Assembly (NCBI GenBank): GCA_001683735.1
Contig: LUGG01000007.1
Span: forward strand, 496,001-560,000
Source of the DNA: Grifola frondosa
Taxonomy: Eukaryota > Basidiomycota > Agaricomycetes > Polyporales > Grifolaceae
Direction of reading: 5' to 3'
Length of the DNA: 64,000 nt
Shown one piece after another: positions 48,213-59,794 of the stretch. A program made the position numbers and the translations under genes. Positions within the stretch are counted from its first letter, which is position 1; each line of letters begins with the position of its first letter. Below the pieces are notes generated by a model. It saw only the letters and a list, made by a program, of their open reading frames with translations, ran no database searches and was not told the origin of the DNA.

Positions 48213-50273
48213 CTCCTCTTCTTCCCCTTCTTCCTCTTCTTCCTCCTCTCCTCCTCCTTCTTCCTCCTCCTCCTCCTCTTCTGCTCTCTCGCCATCCTCC
48301 TCATCTCCATTTTCAATGGGCACTTCTCTCTCCTCGATAGCAGGCGAAGGCGGGAACGGCACAACTTCCTCAGAAGACACTTGCGACCCATACCCAGTGA
48401 ATGGATACGGCAGCTTCATCAGAGGGCCGGACGGCTCCGGGCCCTGTTTTTCTCTCCCCTGCACGGCCGCAGCAGGCGGGATGACGCGCGGCAGCTCCGG
48501 CGCGGACTCGACACGTGCATCCTTCTCATCCAGCTCCAACACAGGAGTGTGAGCAGGGCTCTCGAATAGCTGGTCCGAGAGCACGCCGCGCCTCGCTGGA
48601 AGATGGCCTGACGGGAGTCCGACGGCTGCGAATATGCGTTCCATGCCTTCAAGCGGCACCGCTTGCTCGCCGTCCTTCGCGACGTGCGGATGCTTGTTCG
48701 TCAAACAAAAGTCGTAGGCATCCTTGATCCGAAGTAGAGTGCACTCCTTCCAACTCCAATGAAGGGAGTCCATCTCGGAAATGGTGTCGTTGTGCACCGC
48801 AGCCATCTTCTCTGCATCCTCTTCCTCCCAGCGGAACCGTGGCCCACACAGACCGGCACAGCCTTGTCCGCTTAATATCCAAAGGCCAATCCTAATTGTG
48901 ATACAGGGAGTGAGATAAGCTAGGAATCTATTTGAAGGACGACACAGACCAGCTTATGATGAGAAGGAGCATCCGCCACGCCGTCCAAGCAGCGTTAGCA
49001 ATGAGTACGCCACGGGCATAGTCCGTCAGCGTTCCATCTGCGCGGAAGAACGTCCCGTCTCGACTGCTGATGCCTGCATCGGCGAGAGCAACGGCGCCCG
49101 GCTGGGGTGAGGAGAAGGCTAGCAGTAATGCCAGCGACAGTGCCGCACGCGGCGTGAGGAGCGCGACCGTTGCGAGGTTCTGCGAGTAATAATAGAAGGT
49201 TTCGGCAAGGCCGTCACGGAGGCTGCCGTGTTCACCAGTAAACGCGGAGATGCGGATATGATACATAAAACAGAAGTTGGTGTACGAGGTCATCGACACG
49301 TAGTTGAACGCGGCGGAGGAAAAGTAGATTGGCAACATCAGGGGGCGTTCTGGTGAGCCGACGTCCATTAGCTACACGCATTACGATCGAACGCATGACA
49401 TAACACTCACTAACTCTCCATCGACGGTAGAAGGAATATGTGAGTTCGTACACAATAAACACTACAACGATCCATGTGAACCAACACGCAATGTAAGCGG
49501 CGGCAGCGAGAGCCCAATCACGCCCAGAGCCTGGTACACCAGGGGCCTCAGGATTAGGAAACTTAGCAACCCTGCACAAAATATCAGATATTGTACTGAC
49601 TCTTCTATGTCCTCGACACTTACAACAACAATATGAATACAGCATTGAAATCGAAGAACGTCTGCAAAGGAATATGTGCAAACACAAATACAGGGTAAAG
49701 GAAGTAGAGGAAGTGCATTTGCCAAGAAGGGTTTCGTAGGAGCTCCAGATGAAGAGCGGGCGACCGAAACCTTGGTTTAGGAAGCTGTCCATCGAACTGT
49801 CCAGAAGAAAATAGCGTTGGTGTGAGCGCTGCGCTGGTAGCGCGAGACCATACCCGTGCATGGGCGGGGCCCGACAACGCGCGCGACTGATCGGTGGGCT
49901 CGCGACGCTTCTCCGCTTGAGCGGTACTTTGCAAACTGACAATGCGCACCGACCGCGGGGTAGGTTTTCGTCCGACTGCCAAAGGTTCACTGCTAGGGCC
50001 CGGCTCGCTGAACATTCCTGCAACCGAGGATTGCAGAGTAGACCGAGGCGCAGGATGCGGCGGACGCTTCGGAAGCCACGACGGGTAACCTTCTGAACTT
50101 GACGAAACTGCCTGTGGTGACTGAGGCGTAGATGACTGTCCTTCGTAAGCCGTTGTTGGGTCGTGGTGGTGTTCTGCAATTTGTTCGGATTCGATCTCCG
50201 AACTGCGTCTTGAGGGGGTGGTTTTTGGAGTTTGGTCTTCAGAAGTAGTGGAATCGTACTGTTGTCGTGACAT
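47022..50273 (-). CDS. Large membrane protein with acidic low-complexity C-terminus
   Basis: Not recognised as a named family. Exons: 50273-49624, 49571-49415, 49371-48950, 48891-47022; 3099 bases, 1032 residues, no frame break. The N-terminal ~185 residues are polar (SRQQYDSTTSEDQTPKTTPS). Then several hydrophobic segments: FLYFLYPVFVFAHIPLQTFF, AYIACWFTWIVVVFIVYELT, FSSAAFNYVSMTSYTNFCFM, a Leu/Ala-rich helix near AALSLALLLAFS, and ANAAWTAWRMLLLIISW. After the last helix RWEEEDAEKMAAVHND begins a cytosolic tail with a very long Glu tract, then Ser/Arg-rich sequence. Intron 2 is short (43 bp) and its donor GTTAGT is chosen to keep frame. Topology suggests about four to six membrane spans. Role unknown. 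Confidence 0.75.
48140..48300. repeat. TCC/TTC trinucleotide tract coding poly-Glu
   Basis: About 150 bp of CCTCCTCTT-type repeats on the + strand, read on the - strand as an almost uninterrupted Glu run with a few Gly. It is the acidic tract of the membrane protein above. Confidence 0.9.
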
Positions 50274-50349
50274 GTTCGTCGTAGATTAGGGAGTATAACA
50301 TGCAATGTGAGTAAGTTAGTCAAGAGGAGAGAGGATTGTCCGTAGCAGA

Positions 50350-50803
50350 TTAGATGTGGTTTCGCGTAGATGAACAGCGCGTGGAGACCGCACGGTGAGC
50401 TGAACGCAGGCTCGCTGGTGCAGCGACTCCTGAGGCGTTGAACGCGAGGGCCTCGTGGGCGATGACGACTGCAGCCTCGTGTTGGGCAAACAGAAGGGAC
50501 CGGCGCTGGATGCGCAACAAAAAATCACCCAACATCAACAACTTACCAAATTTAGCAGCCACCAGTTTTACACGCCCGAACACTCGGCGAACGCCGGATT
50601 CGCCTCCGCTCTCCCTCCACAAATGTTCCCGTGCCTTGGTTGTTTTTAGATGCCTCGAAATGGAAGGAATGCCGATAAATGAGCGTGGATGTCGACTCAG
50701 GCGACAAGCAAGACCTGCTGCTAGCAAAGCTGAGTAGCTGAAGGTGGTGGTTCGCAAAAAAAGATGAATTCGAAGCAACTATTTCGCTCCCTATGGTTGC
50801 CAT
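50350..50803 (-). CDS. Possible small protein, gene model uncertain
   Basis: Two frames on the - strand look partly coding. One begins MATIGSEIVASNSSFFANHH at 50803. The other reads VKLVAAKFG up to a GTAAGT donor and continues, after a CAG acceptor 43 bp later, as RRSLLFAQHEAAVVIAHEAL to a stop at 50350. Joining the first to the second needs a frame change near 50.6 kb. No family recognised; it may be a real small gene with another missing base, or noise. Confidence 0.3.
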
Positions 50804-51973
50804 GTCGATACGGTGCGCAGGACGATATGGAAATCCTCACACCTTACGTGATGTTGACGTGTTGTATGATTATGAAAATCCACCAATCGTTCATCACGTC
50901 TGCAGCACAGTAGGTCTTGTTACTCTCTGTAGATCGTATTTTCTTTGATGATGCCCGTCAGACTTCAGTTAATGATCGCACCAGTAGTGAACTCTTCAAG
51001 AGCTGGATCTGTATCACCGATTGCTGGCTTGACCAATCAGACAACATAATTTGTCAAGTTGTAAACAATTCACCCACCACTGCAGACTATCGCTTGGGAT
51101 GCGTACTCGACGGACATCGAAAGAAAGCAATCTCGTCAATATTCTTGCGACATACATGGATTTCTTCTCCGGGGAAGGCGCGAGTAAGGGGCTCCATTTT
51201 ATGATCATATAAAGGAGACAGCGAATTAACTCCCTGAGAGGAACTGCCATCAGAATCGGGAGGGAGTTCAGAAATGACAGCATCACCTGGGAAAGAGGAC
51301 GAGATGGATTTTGAAGGATGTTACAGGGTCTCGTAATCGCCACTGCTGCTCCTGTTAGTTTCGATCTTTACTGACATCCATCCGTGATGGTGGTTAGAGC
51401 ACAAAGGCGAATGGAGCGAAAGCCTGAAGTGAGCTGCATATATAGTATCCTTGGGCTGAGGGTTTCGTATCATCCGTTGTCTCTTCGCCGCAGCGTCGAA
51501 GTGAACCACGCTGTGCCACTCGTGATCCGGATCTGCGATGCAGCATGTCTGGCCATAGACGGATGTCTCAAAACGGTAGCATGACTCAATTGCCTGGTGT
51601 TGTAAGGTAATAATTGAGGGGTAAGAAACGAGATGCAGATTCAAAATGAAGAGAGGCCTTATATACATTTTTTTCGATCAACATGACGTCGATCCTGGTC
51701 GATCTCAAAGACATACCATAAAAGGAAGGTGCCCATCCATATTCGGAACGACAAGTAGCAGCACGAGATCAGACAATATACAAGGCTATTATTTCAGCCA
51801 TAAATAATAATCTTCGTACGCACGTCGTTCGACGAAAAGATATAATATGAAGCATCCTAGAACGCAAAGAGTTCATGTCAAGAATCAACCGCGTGGAGGA
51901 AAGGCACGTGATCATGGCAGATATGTGGCATCCCGCCGTGCTTCCTGTTTCTCACCGCTCCTCCTTTGCAACC
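50804..51973. other. Intergenic; weak 115-residue frame on the - strand
   Basis: A - strand frame at 51321-51668 contains CCIADPDHEWHSVVHFDAAA and NPQPKDTIYAAHF, which looks non-random, next to a TATATAA at about 51657-51663, but the box lies downstream of the frame's first ATG and no start fits. Otherwise no feature. Confidence 0.3.
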
Positions 51974-52889
51974 ATGTCTGACCCCGTAGCCGACAAATCT
52001 ACTTTTCTCTGCATGTATATGTCTAACCATCCTGATACTCTTGTTTCATATGTGAAATATTGGGGGAAGGTCACCGCGAGCGTTACCAGTGCTCAGATGA
52101 ACGCGATCGACACGAAGGTTCGCACCCTGATGCCCGCTTCACAGATGCTCTTGTCATGATTTCAACAGGGCATGACGCTGAGTTATAAGACAAAAGACAG
52201 TGGAGATGCGAAGAAGGAAGTCCGCGTTGTGTTTGATCCACCTTTGGCAGGATACGCGGAGGTCAAACCTCGCCTCCTGAATATGAAGGTCGAGGCTGAA
52301 GAGAGTCTCGGTATGGTGCGTATTTTTGCTGCATCATGCTTGAACGTTTCACCGTGAAATTTCAAACCGAAGTTGTGACGTGGGATCGAAAACTTTGTCT
52401 TGGGAAATAGTCGCTTATGCTTTGCCCTTTGGATACCGCTGACATGTGCGAACCGCAGACTCGTGCACCTCAAATCACCACGTTTCGCATGACACCCCGA
52501 GTGCTTCAAACCGCTACCTTGATCTCCCTTCTCATTTACACCACCTTCTCGCCGACACCCTCGTCGCCCCTCTATTCGTCCTTGTTCGCACCGGGCTACG
52601 CCTTGCAGTCGGCGCTTTCCCCGTGGGTGATCCCATCCACCTGGGGATTTATGTCCATTGTGCATGCTCTAGAGAGTCTGTACACACTCTCCCTGTGCAA
52701 GAAACACCGGACCGGATTCATTGTTGGGGTAAGTGGTCCTGCCGCTGAGATTCCCTGTTACGGCTCATCTGGTTCTGCTCGGAGGCCCAATATGTGCTCG
52801 CGACACTCGTCTTTGGATATCCCATCTTCACCGACATGCGCCATCAGGTGCAGGCTGCACGAATTGATAGCATCATGAAGGGGCAGTGA
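51974..52889 (+). CDS. DUF2470-domain integral membrane protein
   Basis: Fungal protein with an N-terminal DUF2470 domain and a C-terminal membrane part; function not established. Exons: 51974-52117, 52169-52315, 52459-52728, 52785-52889; 666 bases, 221 residues, no frame break. DUF2470 part: SDPVADKSTFLCMYMSNHPD, YVKYWGKVTASVTSAQMNAI, GMTLSYKTKDSGDAKKEVRV, FDPPLAGYAEVKPRLLNMKV. Membrane part: RVLQTATLISLLIYTTFSP, ALSPWVIPSTWGFMSIVHAL, AQYVLATLVFGYPIFTDM. Intron 2 (143 bp) is longer than the others. DUF2470 is also found in haem-related plastid proteins, but no haem ligand role can be claimed here. Confidence 0.75.
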
Positions 52890-53165
52890 TATAATTTCTG
52901 AATCATGGTCTGTATATTATGAGGACCTTCACACGTCCCGAGTCCACTTTGTGTTATTTTTTGATGGGATGGACGTACTTCTGAATACATCGAGTAAACG
53001 CTTTTGAGAGAATATTTTCCTCCGTCTCGAATTGATTCCGAAAAGATCACGTGCTCAATGAGTGTATAATGATCCACTCCACTGAACCTTCGACTCATCG
53101 TCATCTTCTCTCAACTTTAAGAACACTCTTTCTATTGACAACTAGTAGACAAGCTCACCATTCGT

Positions 53166-56122
53166 ATGGTCCACCGCCCTGCAGATTCTCGACTCCTTAG
53201 TAACCTCCTCGCGCACGAGAAGGACTATTCGAAACACCTTTCCATTCTTCTCGACTACTCTCAGGCTTCTCTAGCATCCTTTTCTGCATATGCATCAGCC
53301 TCTGCACCCCCGACCTCTCAAGTAATTGTTGCGGTTGCCGGGACACTCGCTGGGGCAGACGAGGCACTACGTAAATATGCCGTATCCGTGGACCGATGGC
53401 AGGAGCAGTTGAAAACATTGAAGGACCTCGAGGACGACGTCGGGAACGTCATGCGCGACCGCGAGATTCTGTGAGTTTGTTGATGCTTCGTCGTGTCTGC
53501 GGGTGCTCATAATTCGACAGCGTCACACGGCTCATCAAGGCTTCGAAGTCGCAGAAGCCCTCGCGCGATTCTTTCTTAGGGGGAGGATCTCCGTCCGGGT
53601 CTCTGATGAGCTTCCCGAAGCCTGAGGTCCAAGTCGGTTCGAAGCTGACCACTGCACAAGCAGAGCTACAAGCGTGTGAGGCGCACCTCGCGAACAAGGA
53701 ACGCGAGCTGGACGCGCTGCGGAGTGGTGCTATCAAGTCAGGCCTGCAAACACGGTGCAAGGCTCTGGTCGAGTGCGGTTGGGCATGGGGAGAGATGGGC
53801 AAGGAGGGGCTGAGGGCTCTCGAAATATTGGACATGCCAAATGGACACGGTGAGTAGCACATTCGATTCTTCGATCGAGTTCAGCACACTGGCACATACT
53901 CGAGGGTGTTCTGGGATAATCCCAAGTTAGCGTCATTCTGTGTCTGCCACATTGTCTTTTGATCACAACTCCTTTGCCAGGTCCCCCTCGGGTGTATCCA
54001 TACATTCACCATACACCTTTCCCGACGCGCGGTTCAAATTCCGATCACCCGTCGTCTGACCTCTCTTCCTTAGCCCCTTCTCAGTCGGCGTCCCAAATTG
54101 GACATGGTGAAACCACCTGGCGTAGTCACACACCCCCGATCATCCCAACTCCTCCGAAGCCCTACACACTCCAAATCCCCCCTGCACACGCGATCTCCGA
54201 TTTCGCCTGTCCCCAACGGAATGGCACAGCCTCGAATCTCTGAAGACGACACCGGTCCGGGCAGCAGTGCAGAGGAGGAGGACGTCGGCCCTGTCGAAGT
54301 GCACGAGAATGAGCGGTTTGCATCTGGAGGCAGAGCGAAAGCGAAAGTGGAGACCGTATCGCGCCCGAGATCGAGACACGTATCGTTTTCGCTGCGTGGG
54401 TCCCGAGGACCTGCAGGTAGCGACGAGTCGTCTTTCTCTCGGGCAGAGTCGCCAACGGCGACGAAGGGCAAGTCGCGGCAACGCAGCGGGTCGGTGTTCG
54501 GGAGCATCGCGGCGCTATTCCACAGGGGCGGGTCGCACTCAGACGCGGAGGCCGCGTCGAGCTCGCCCGCGAAGTCGTCCGGCCGCTGGCGGACGCGGGT
54601 TGACAAGAACGTCGCGCTCGTCAAGCGCGGCGGCGACAGCTCGGATGATGAGAGCGGTAGGTTGGCGTCAGACTACGCTGCTTTGTCACATTCGTATGCG
54701 CGAGAGGCACAGCTCTCGGCGTCGGCGTCGATGCCCCTGTCCGAGCCTGGTGCGGCGGGCTCCAATGGCACCCCGCAGCTGAGGAAACGTATATCGAAGC
54801 GGAGTTCGGTGCGGGTGCAACCTACGATGCAAATGGAGAAATTCCCCGACAAGGGCTATGTCAGCGACGGCGGCGAAGCGTCCGGGAGCAAGGGAACGGG
54901 TAAGACGCTTCAGAAACTGCCTCTGCCCGTTGATCTGGGTGTGAATGGTGATGCTGCACCACCTACTTCGACTGCAACTACTTCAAAAATAGTTAAACCC
55001 AAGAGACCTGCTGCCAAGGCGGTCCAAGGACCCACTGTCGACGCTTCGCTCTCGCGCAATTCATCGATGTCAAAACAGTCGGTGTTTAGCGCGGTCTCTG
55101 CCCCCGCTCGTACAAATACAGCCCACGCACACATCGCTTCCCCCCTGATCCGGAGTAATTCACTGCCGCGGAAACGTGCAGGTTCTCTAGAGATCACCCA
55201 AACCCCCTCGAAGGGTGGCGTCTCTGTGGGGACGCGGCATAAGAGGGTGATGTCTGCTTCTGGACCGCCTGCCACCCGCTCAGGTTTAACGAACGGCGAA
55301 CCGAGCCTGATGAGCATTGTAGAAGACCTCGCCCGCCAGAATCGAGAGGCATGGGCGAGACAGGATCCAAATCGCATGCTAGTCCTGCCCAAGGCCCCTC
55401 CCCCCATCAGTGTTACTTCGGGCAATGTGGCTGGAGTAGGTACATCACCCAGACATACACAAGCAAAGGACAATGTGCATGCGAAGGAGACATCTCGCCG
55501 CTCTCTGACACTGCCTGTGTCGGCGTCAGCCCCGTCTTTGCCCATATCTATTAGCAAACCGCTGCCACCGAAGATGCCGCTGCGGTCGGCCCTCCGCAAT
55601 CCAAGCCGAACGCCTTCTCCAAATCCACCTCCAGCGTTATCTGGTGCTGCGCCTATCATGATAGCTGCGAAGTCGCCGACACCGTTACCCTCTTCGAAGG
55701 CGCAACAAGAAGATGACGTTTCTTCAACATCGTCTTATGAGACTGGACATGAAGCTTTCGATGACGAAGAGGAGCTGCCTCCTCCCCCGCCGCCTCACGA
55801 CATGCATGTTCCAGCTACTAGCAGCGACTTGTCTCATTCTACAGATTCTACCACTACCGCTCCAATCCGGAGAAAGAGTGTACGCATGTCGCTTCCGCCC
55901 ACATTCGCATCGACGCCCCCGGCTTTCGACGACGATGATGAGCAGAAGAGGCGCCGACACCATCCATGGACTCCTTCCCGCGCAAACGGGGCCCATCCTC
56001 AGGGTTGGGCAACAAAAATCGAAGGGAGCAGCACGCGCGATCTTTGGCAGAACTCGAGTGACGAGGAGGAGGAATATAGCAAAGCCAAAACACTCTTGGC
56101 CAAGACCCCGGAGAAATTCTAA
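53166..56122 (+). CDS. Ivy1-like protein with BAR/IMD-type coiled-coil domain
   Basis: Exons: 53166-53470, 53521-53849, 53981-56122. The first ~210 residues form a helical domain: LLAHEKDYSKHLSILLDYSQ, RKYAVSVDRWQEQLKTLKDL, VTRLIKASKSQKPSRDSFLG, AELQACEAHLANKERELDAL, RCKALVECGWAWGEMGKEGL. This resembles fungal Ivy1-like I-BAR proteins that bind phospholipid and act at vacuolar/endosomal membranes; that assignment is from memory of the pattern and moderate. The rest (~750 residues) is Ser/Pro-rich and basic, probably disordered, with acidic DDEEELPPPPPP and phosphorylation-like SSDEEEE near the end. In exon 3 the frame shifts by two bases overall; single missing C's in the runs 54133-54137 and 54177-54182 give a smooth reading. 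Stop at 56122. Confidence 0.6.
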
Positions 56123-56494
56123 ACACACCTGCATTACACACACGATTTTTATCCACTCAGCGGCGCCTCCAAGTCGCGAATCATGGTGGATCCACACACA
56201 CCGAGTTTGTATCCATTCTGTATCATTCTTTAGACTCTATCATCTTGCTCTGGCCCACGGAATTCTCGATTGTACCTTACGTATTCATATTATACTGTAC
56301 CTCTCCCTTTAACTCTCCAGAATATCTTCTTTGTGGATAGATTAATGTAGCATGTACCTCCAACATGGAGAAGCCATATGTTTTCCGCGGAAATGTCTTA
56401 CGTAAGCACAGGGTTGCGACATTGGTCCTTCTCGCCATCGTAAGCCACATATTGCTTTCTACCTCACAACCACTTGAGCATTCGATTCAGCACC
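56123..56494. other. Spacer before SUMO gene
   Basis: Contains the Ivy1-like gene 3' end and the SUMO promoter; no other feature seen. Confidence 0.4.
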
Positions 56495-57202
56495 ATGTCT
56501 GACGGAGAGCAGCAGCAGCCCGGAACGCAGGATGTTGAGCCAAAGGCTGAGGACGCCAATGCGCCCATCAACATCAAGGTGTGTTCATTATGCCGTCCAA
56601 ATTGAACATTCACGACTGAGTGTCGTTTTGCATTGATCGCATTGTGGTGAACGTTTGATTATGTTCTGGTCACATAGGTAACCACACAAACAGGAGAGGA
56701 AGTGTTCTTCAAAATCAAGCGGAACACGAAGTTGAGCAAGTTGCAGGGGCGTATGCGACGAAAGTGGGAAGGACGTGAACAGTATTCGGTGAGTTGTGCT
56801 TCGCATCCAGGAGCTCCATGGCATGTGTCTTCCCTATTTGAAACGTTTTCAAATAATACACGATGCTTGCTCAGTTGTGATCTGCACTTCTCCTCTGAGT
56901 TGTTTGAATAAGTAGATCGTCTCATATTGACTATGATGTTTCAGATTTTTGTACGATGGAAACAGGATAAACGACGATGACACGCCAGCGTCACTAGATA
57001 TGGAAGACAATGGTTAGTCTCCCTCATCCACCCCGCAGGTGCGATCAACTGACAGTTGTATGTGTGCAGATACAATCGATGTGATGGTGGAACGTACGTC
57101 GCATTTCCCGCCCTTCATCCCATCTATCTCATCATCTCTCATTCTCATCATACATCCACTGACCTTTACGCCACTTTTGCAGAGGTCGGCGGTACAGCAT
57201 GA
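56495..57202 (+). CDS. SMT3: SUMO (Smt3) precursor
   Basis: Small ubiquitin-like modifier, conjugated to lysines of nuclear proteins after C-terminal cleavage. Exons: 56495-56578, 56678-56788, 56945-57012, 57070-57093, 57183-57202. Starts MSDGEQQQPGTQDVEPKAED, then INIKVTTQTGEEVFFKIKRN, TKLSKLQG, FLYDGNRINDDDTPASLDME, DTIDVMVEQVGG followed by only Thr-Ala and stop, so the mature diglycine needs removal of two residues. Exon 2 carries two frame breaks: one missing G in 56746-56749 and one in 56766-56768 would restore AYATKVGKDVNSI. Because SUMO is nearly universal and usually essential, these breaks are better explained as assembly errors. Predicted length 102 residues. Confidence 0.92.
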
Positions 57203-58306
57203 TGCCAATATCATGATCGATCTCTAGTCTCCTGTCATCGTCTCTGTATCATCCTGCTCTTATATTCGCCGCTTGTTCTCGTACGTGAATAATACTTCAA
57301 ATGTAGCCTTGATTCGACTCGGATGTGATACTCCATCGCCACCGCTATCATCGTGTCGATCATTCAGTGGCGTGGTGGCGGCCGGTCTCGCTGTTGTGGC
57401 AACCATATGCGACACGAATTGCATTCAAAAAAGTACCCCCAGTTCGATATCAACCCGATTTGCGAATTAATATGAAATGTGATGTGAAATGCTCAAATTT
57501 GGCTTCTGCATGAATCCAGATTTTAGAAGAAATAGCGGGTGGATTTTAAACTGCACGCCTTCCAGGCATAACGTAAAAGCGAACCAGGAGGCCTGTCCCA
57601 ATGATGCGTGCTGAATGCAGCCCCATTCCGAAACTTTCTACGTCCCGACATGGCGAGCTCACGATTTGAAAGAATCCATATTATTCATGCAAATATACTT
57701 GACTTGTGGTGACCACGAACACAATATCCCAACGCTGAACTGAAGTGAATAAAACTACTACTCTTACCAGGCTGATCGCGACCACCAGTGAAAGCACCAC
57801 CGCGGGGGTGAACCTGACCATGAAAGCTGCTGCATCAACATATTGAGAAAGTAAGATGAATGTTATCAAAGACTCGGTCAACGAAGCTGGGTTGTTTGAA
57901 TGTCGAAATCTGCAAAGGAAGAGCAGTGATTCTTTCAAAGTGAAAAGAGTCCTTACATACAAACTGAAATAGCACATGAAGGATCTTGCTTCGTGCTGCC
58001 TGTGTGATTGCTCGACGGCACAATCTAGTCAACTTCTTGTGAGCGCATCGTGATTCTCCGGAAAAGGTCGGATGCTCTCCTCTGACACATGTCGTGTCCA
58101 TAACTCTCCATGTTAGATGCAAAGACATAGCTGAAACCACCCACCAAGAAGAACTCGACTTACCGATGAACTTGCAATGGACTTTGATTCATTGGCAGTA
58201 TAGAAGAAGCCTTCCGTAAAATGTCCTCGGAAGACGGCGCCTTTGTAGCACTATTTGAGCGTGCGTAGCCCTGTGATCTTCCCAACAATGCACATGTTCA
58301 GATGGA
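57203..58306. other. Upstream flank of GPI array with signal-peptide relic
   Basis: On the - strand an ATG at 57821 opens MVRFTPAVVLSLVVAISL, a good signal peptide, directly followed by a GTAAGA donor; nothing recognisable follows downstream, so it looks like the orphan first exon of a secreted-protein gene. The rest shows no feature. It may be the damaged outer edge of the tandem array. Confidence 0.35.
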
Positions 58307-58863
58307 GCGTAAAGGTCCGCGGGCTCTGGTCTATGATCCATCATAAGGAATCAAATCAAAGAGGTTGACAGTTGATGTTATGCACCGGTTCTGCCACAAG
58401 AGCTGTAGGAGCATCTCACGAGTGCCTCAGGGAGCTGTGTTGGTTGTCGCATGTCACTGCCATTATAGGAATGTTGTGGCGCTGCTCAGCGGTGCCTGTG
58501 ATGTGAACCAAACTTCATCGACCTCCGACTCTACTCCGCCTCTCCGCGAGCATCATTCAAAAATGGCGTTCTCGATGCTCGCGAAGATTGAAAACGTTCG
58601 TGATTGCTGGTCGCTCCTTGTGCTGAATACCGTGATCGATCATAAACCAAGTACGAACAACTTCGAGCAGGATGATGCTTCCCCAAACTCAATCCAAGCC
58701 CCCGACGGTTACCACCAATCTGTCTGACGGTGTGAAACCTCCGGTTTGTATGGGGTATCCACTGCCGCCAAGGGCTTAATAGCAATGAGGCTGCTCTTCC
58801 GCTGTGACCTTCAACCCGCCTCGTTGATCGAAGCGTTCGACATCTCTACCTTCATTTACCAAC

Positions 58864-59472
58864 ATGCATGCGTCCCCACCGCTCTTCTGTCTTATTCTCA
58901 ACTGCTTCACACTCGCAGGTAATTGTTTTATGATCTCCGCGTCTGCTTTTGTTGAATCAGTCATAGCTTACGCCGGGATGTATGAGCCCACGAAGAGGCA
59001 GACCAACATCACTGAACTACTTTCTCCTCAGGTCAGTTCACATCTTTACGCCGAATATTCATAGACCTCATTGCGTTATATCGATAATATCTCATCTCCA
59101 GTCGTGCACCAGCGGGGAACAGTCGAGCCCAGTGTATAATTGCGTACAATGCGAGCTCAGTGCGGGTGGACAGTTCAGGGCCGCATTGCAAATTGATTAT
59201 CATAATGGTTCGTGTCTACAGTTGCTCCTTCTGTAAATGCGAATCAGTGATCAATCATGATAGCATATCTGAAGTCCTGCGCGGACTTGCGCGGTACAAC
59301 TCTTCCAGTTCCCACATCTACAGTTCCCACATCTACAGTTCCCACATCTACAGTTTCCACATCTACGACGCCTCCGGGGGCAAAGAATACCGCCGGCGTT
59401 GATGCAGCAGTTTCCATTATCACATGGGCACCAGTGTTAGTGATCTCGATGTTGCTTGTGAATAATCTATGA
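58864..59472 (+). CDS. Secreted GPI-anchored Cys-containing protein, copy A
   Basis: Small surface protein of unknown function. Exons: 58864-59031, 59102-59207, 59264-59472; 160 residues. Signal peptide MHASPPLFCLILNCFTLAG, then EPTKRQTNITELLSPQ, a Cys segment SCTSGEQSSPVYNCVQCELS, a further Cys in YLKSCADLRG, a Thr/Pro stalk, and a C-terminal hydrophobic tail (AAVSIITWAPVLVISMLLVN) after a small-residue region, as needed for a GPI anchor. The spacing C-x10-11-C-x2-C with a later Cys is shared by all copies. Its stalk contains extra PTSTV repeats. A 42-bp stretch in exon 1 (58919-58960) has GT...AG ends and is a multiple of three, so it could be an optional intron. The third-exon acceptor is the only one keeping the GPI tail in frame. 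Confidence 0.75.
59304..59363 (+). repeat. 15-bp intragenic minisatellite coding PTSTV
   Basis: CCCACATCTACAGTT is repeated in tandem (about four units, the last partly changed) in the Thr/Pro stalk of copy A. Copies B and C keep a single unit. Confidence 0.9.
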
Positions 59473-59794
59473 CGGTGCGGTTTCATTTACATCTTTTGAG
59501 TGCATTGTGTATGCCTAATAGGTTCTTTTATGCTGCTAGCGGCCGGGATCATCGTCGTTGCCTCATTTCCTTGGAACATGCGCCGATTAATTCAGGATCA
59601 GCACAACAACTCGGTGTCTTGCATTTAATACGTAGTGATTTGTTTTCTAATGAATACAGGACACCCACCTCATGTGTAGCATCATATTGATCATCTAAAA
59701 TTCCTTATTCTCCCAAAACAATATAGCATCCGAACGACAGACAGCATCCATAATCCCTATGGAGCCGGGTATAATGGAATGACGCTGCACACAA

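Noticed and set aside
47371..48569. Two long + strand frames (198 and 189 residues)
   Set aside because: Antisense shadows of the acidic and Ser/Arg-rich tail of the membrane protein; the Leu/Pro runs are just the reverse of the Glu tract.
54910..55659. 249-residue open frame on the - strand
   Set aside because: Antisense shadow of the Ser/Pro-rich exon of the Ivy1-like gene.
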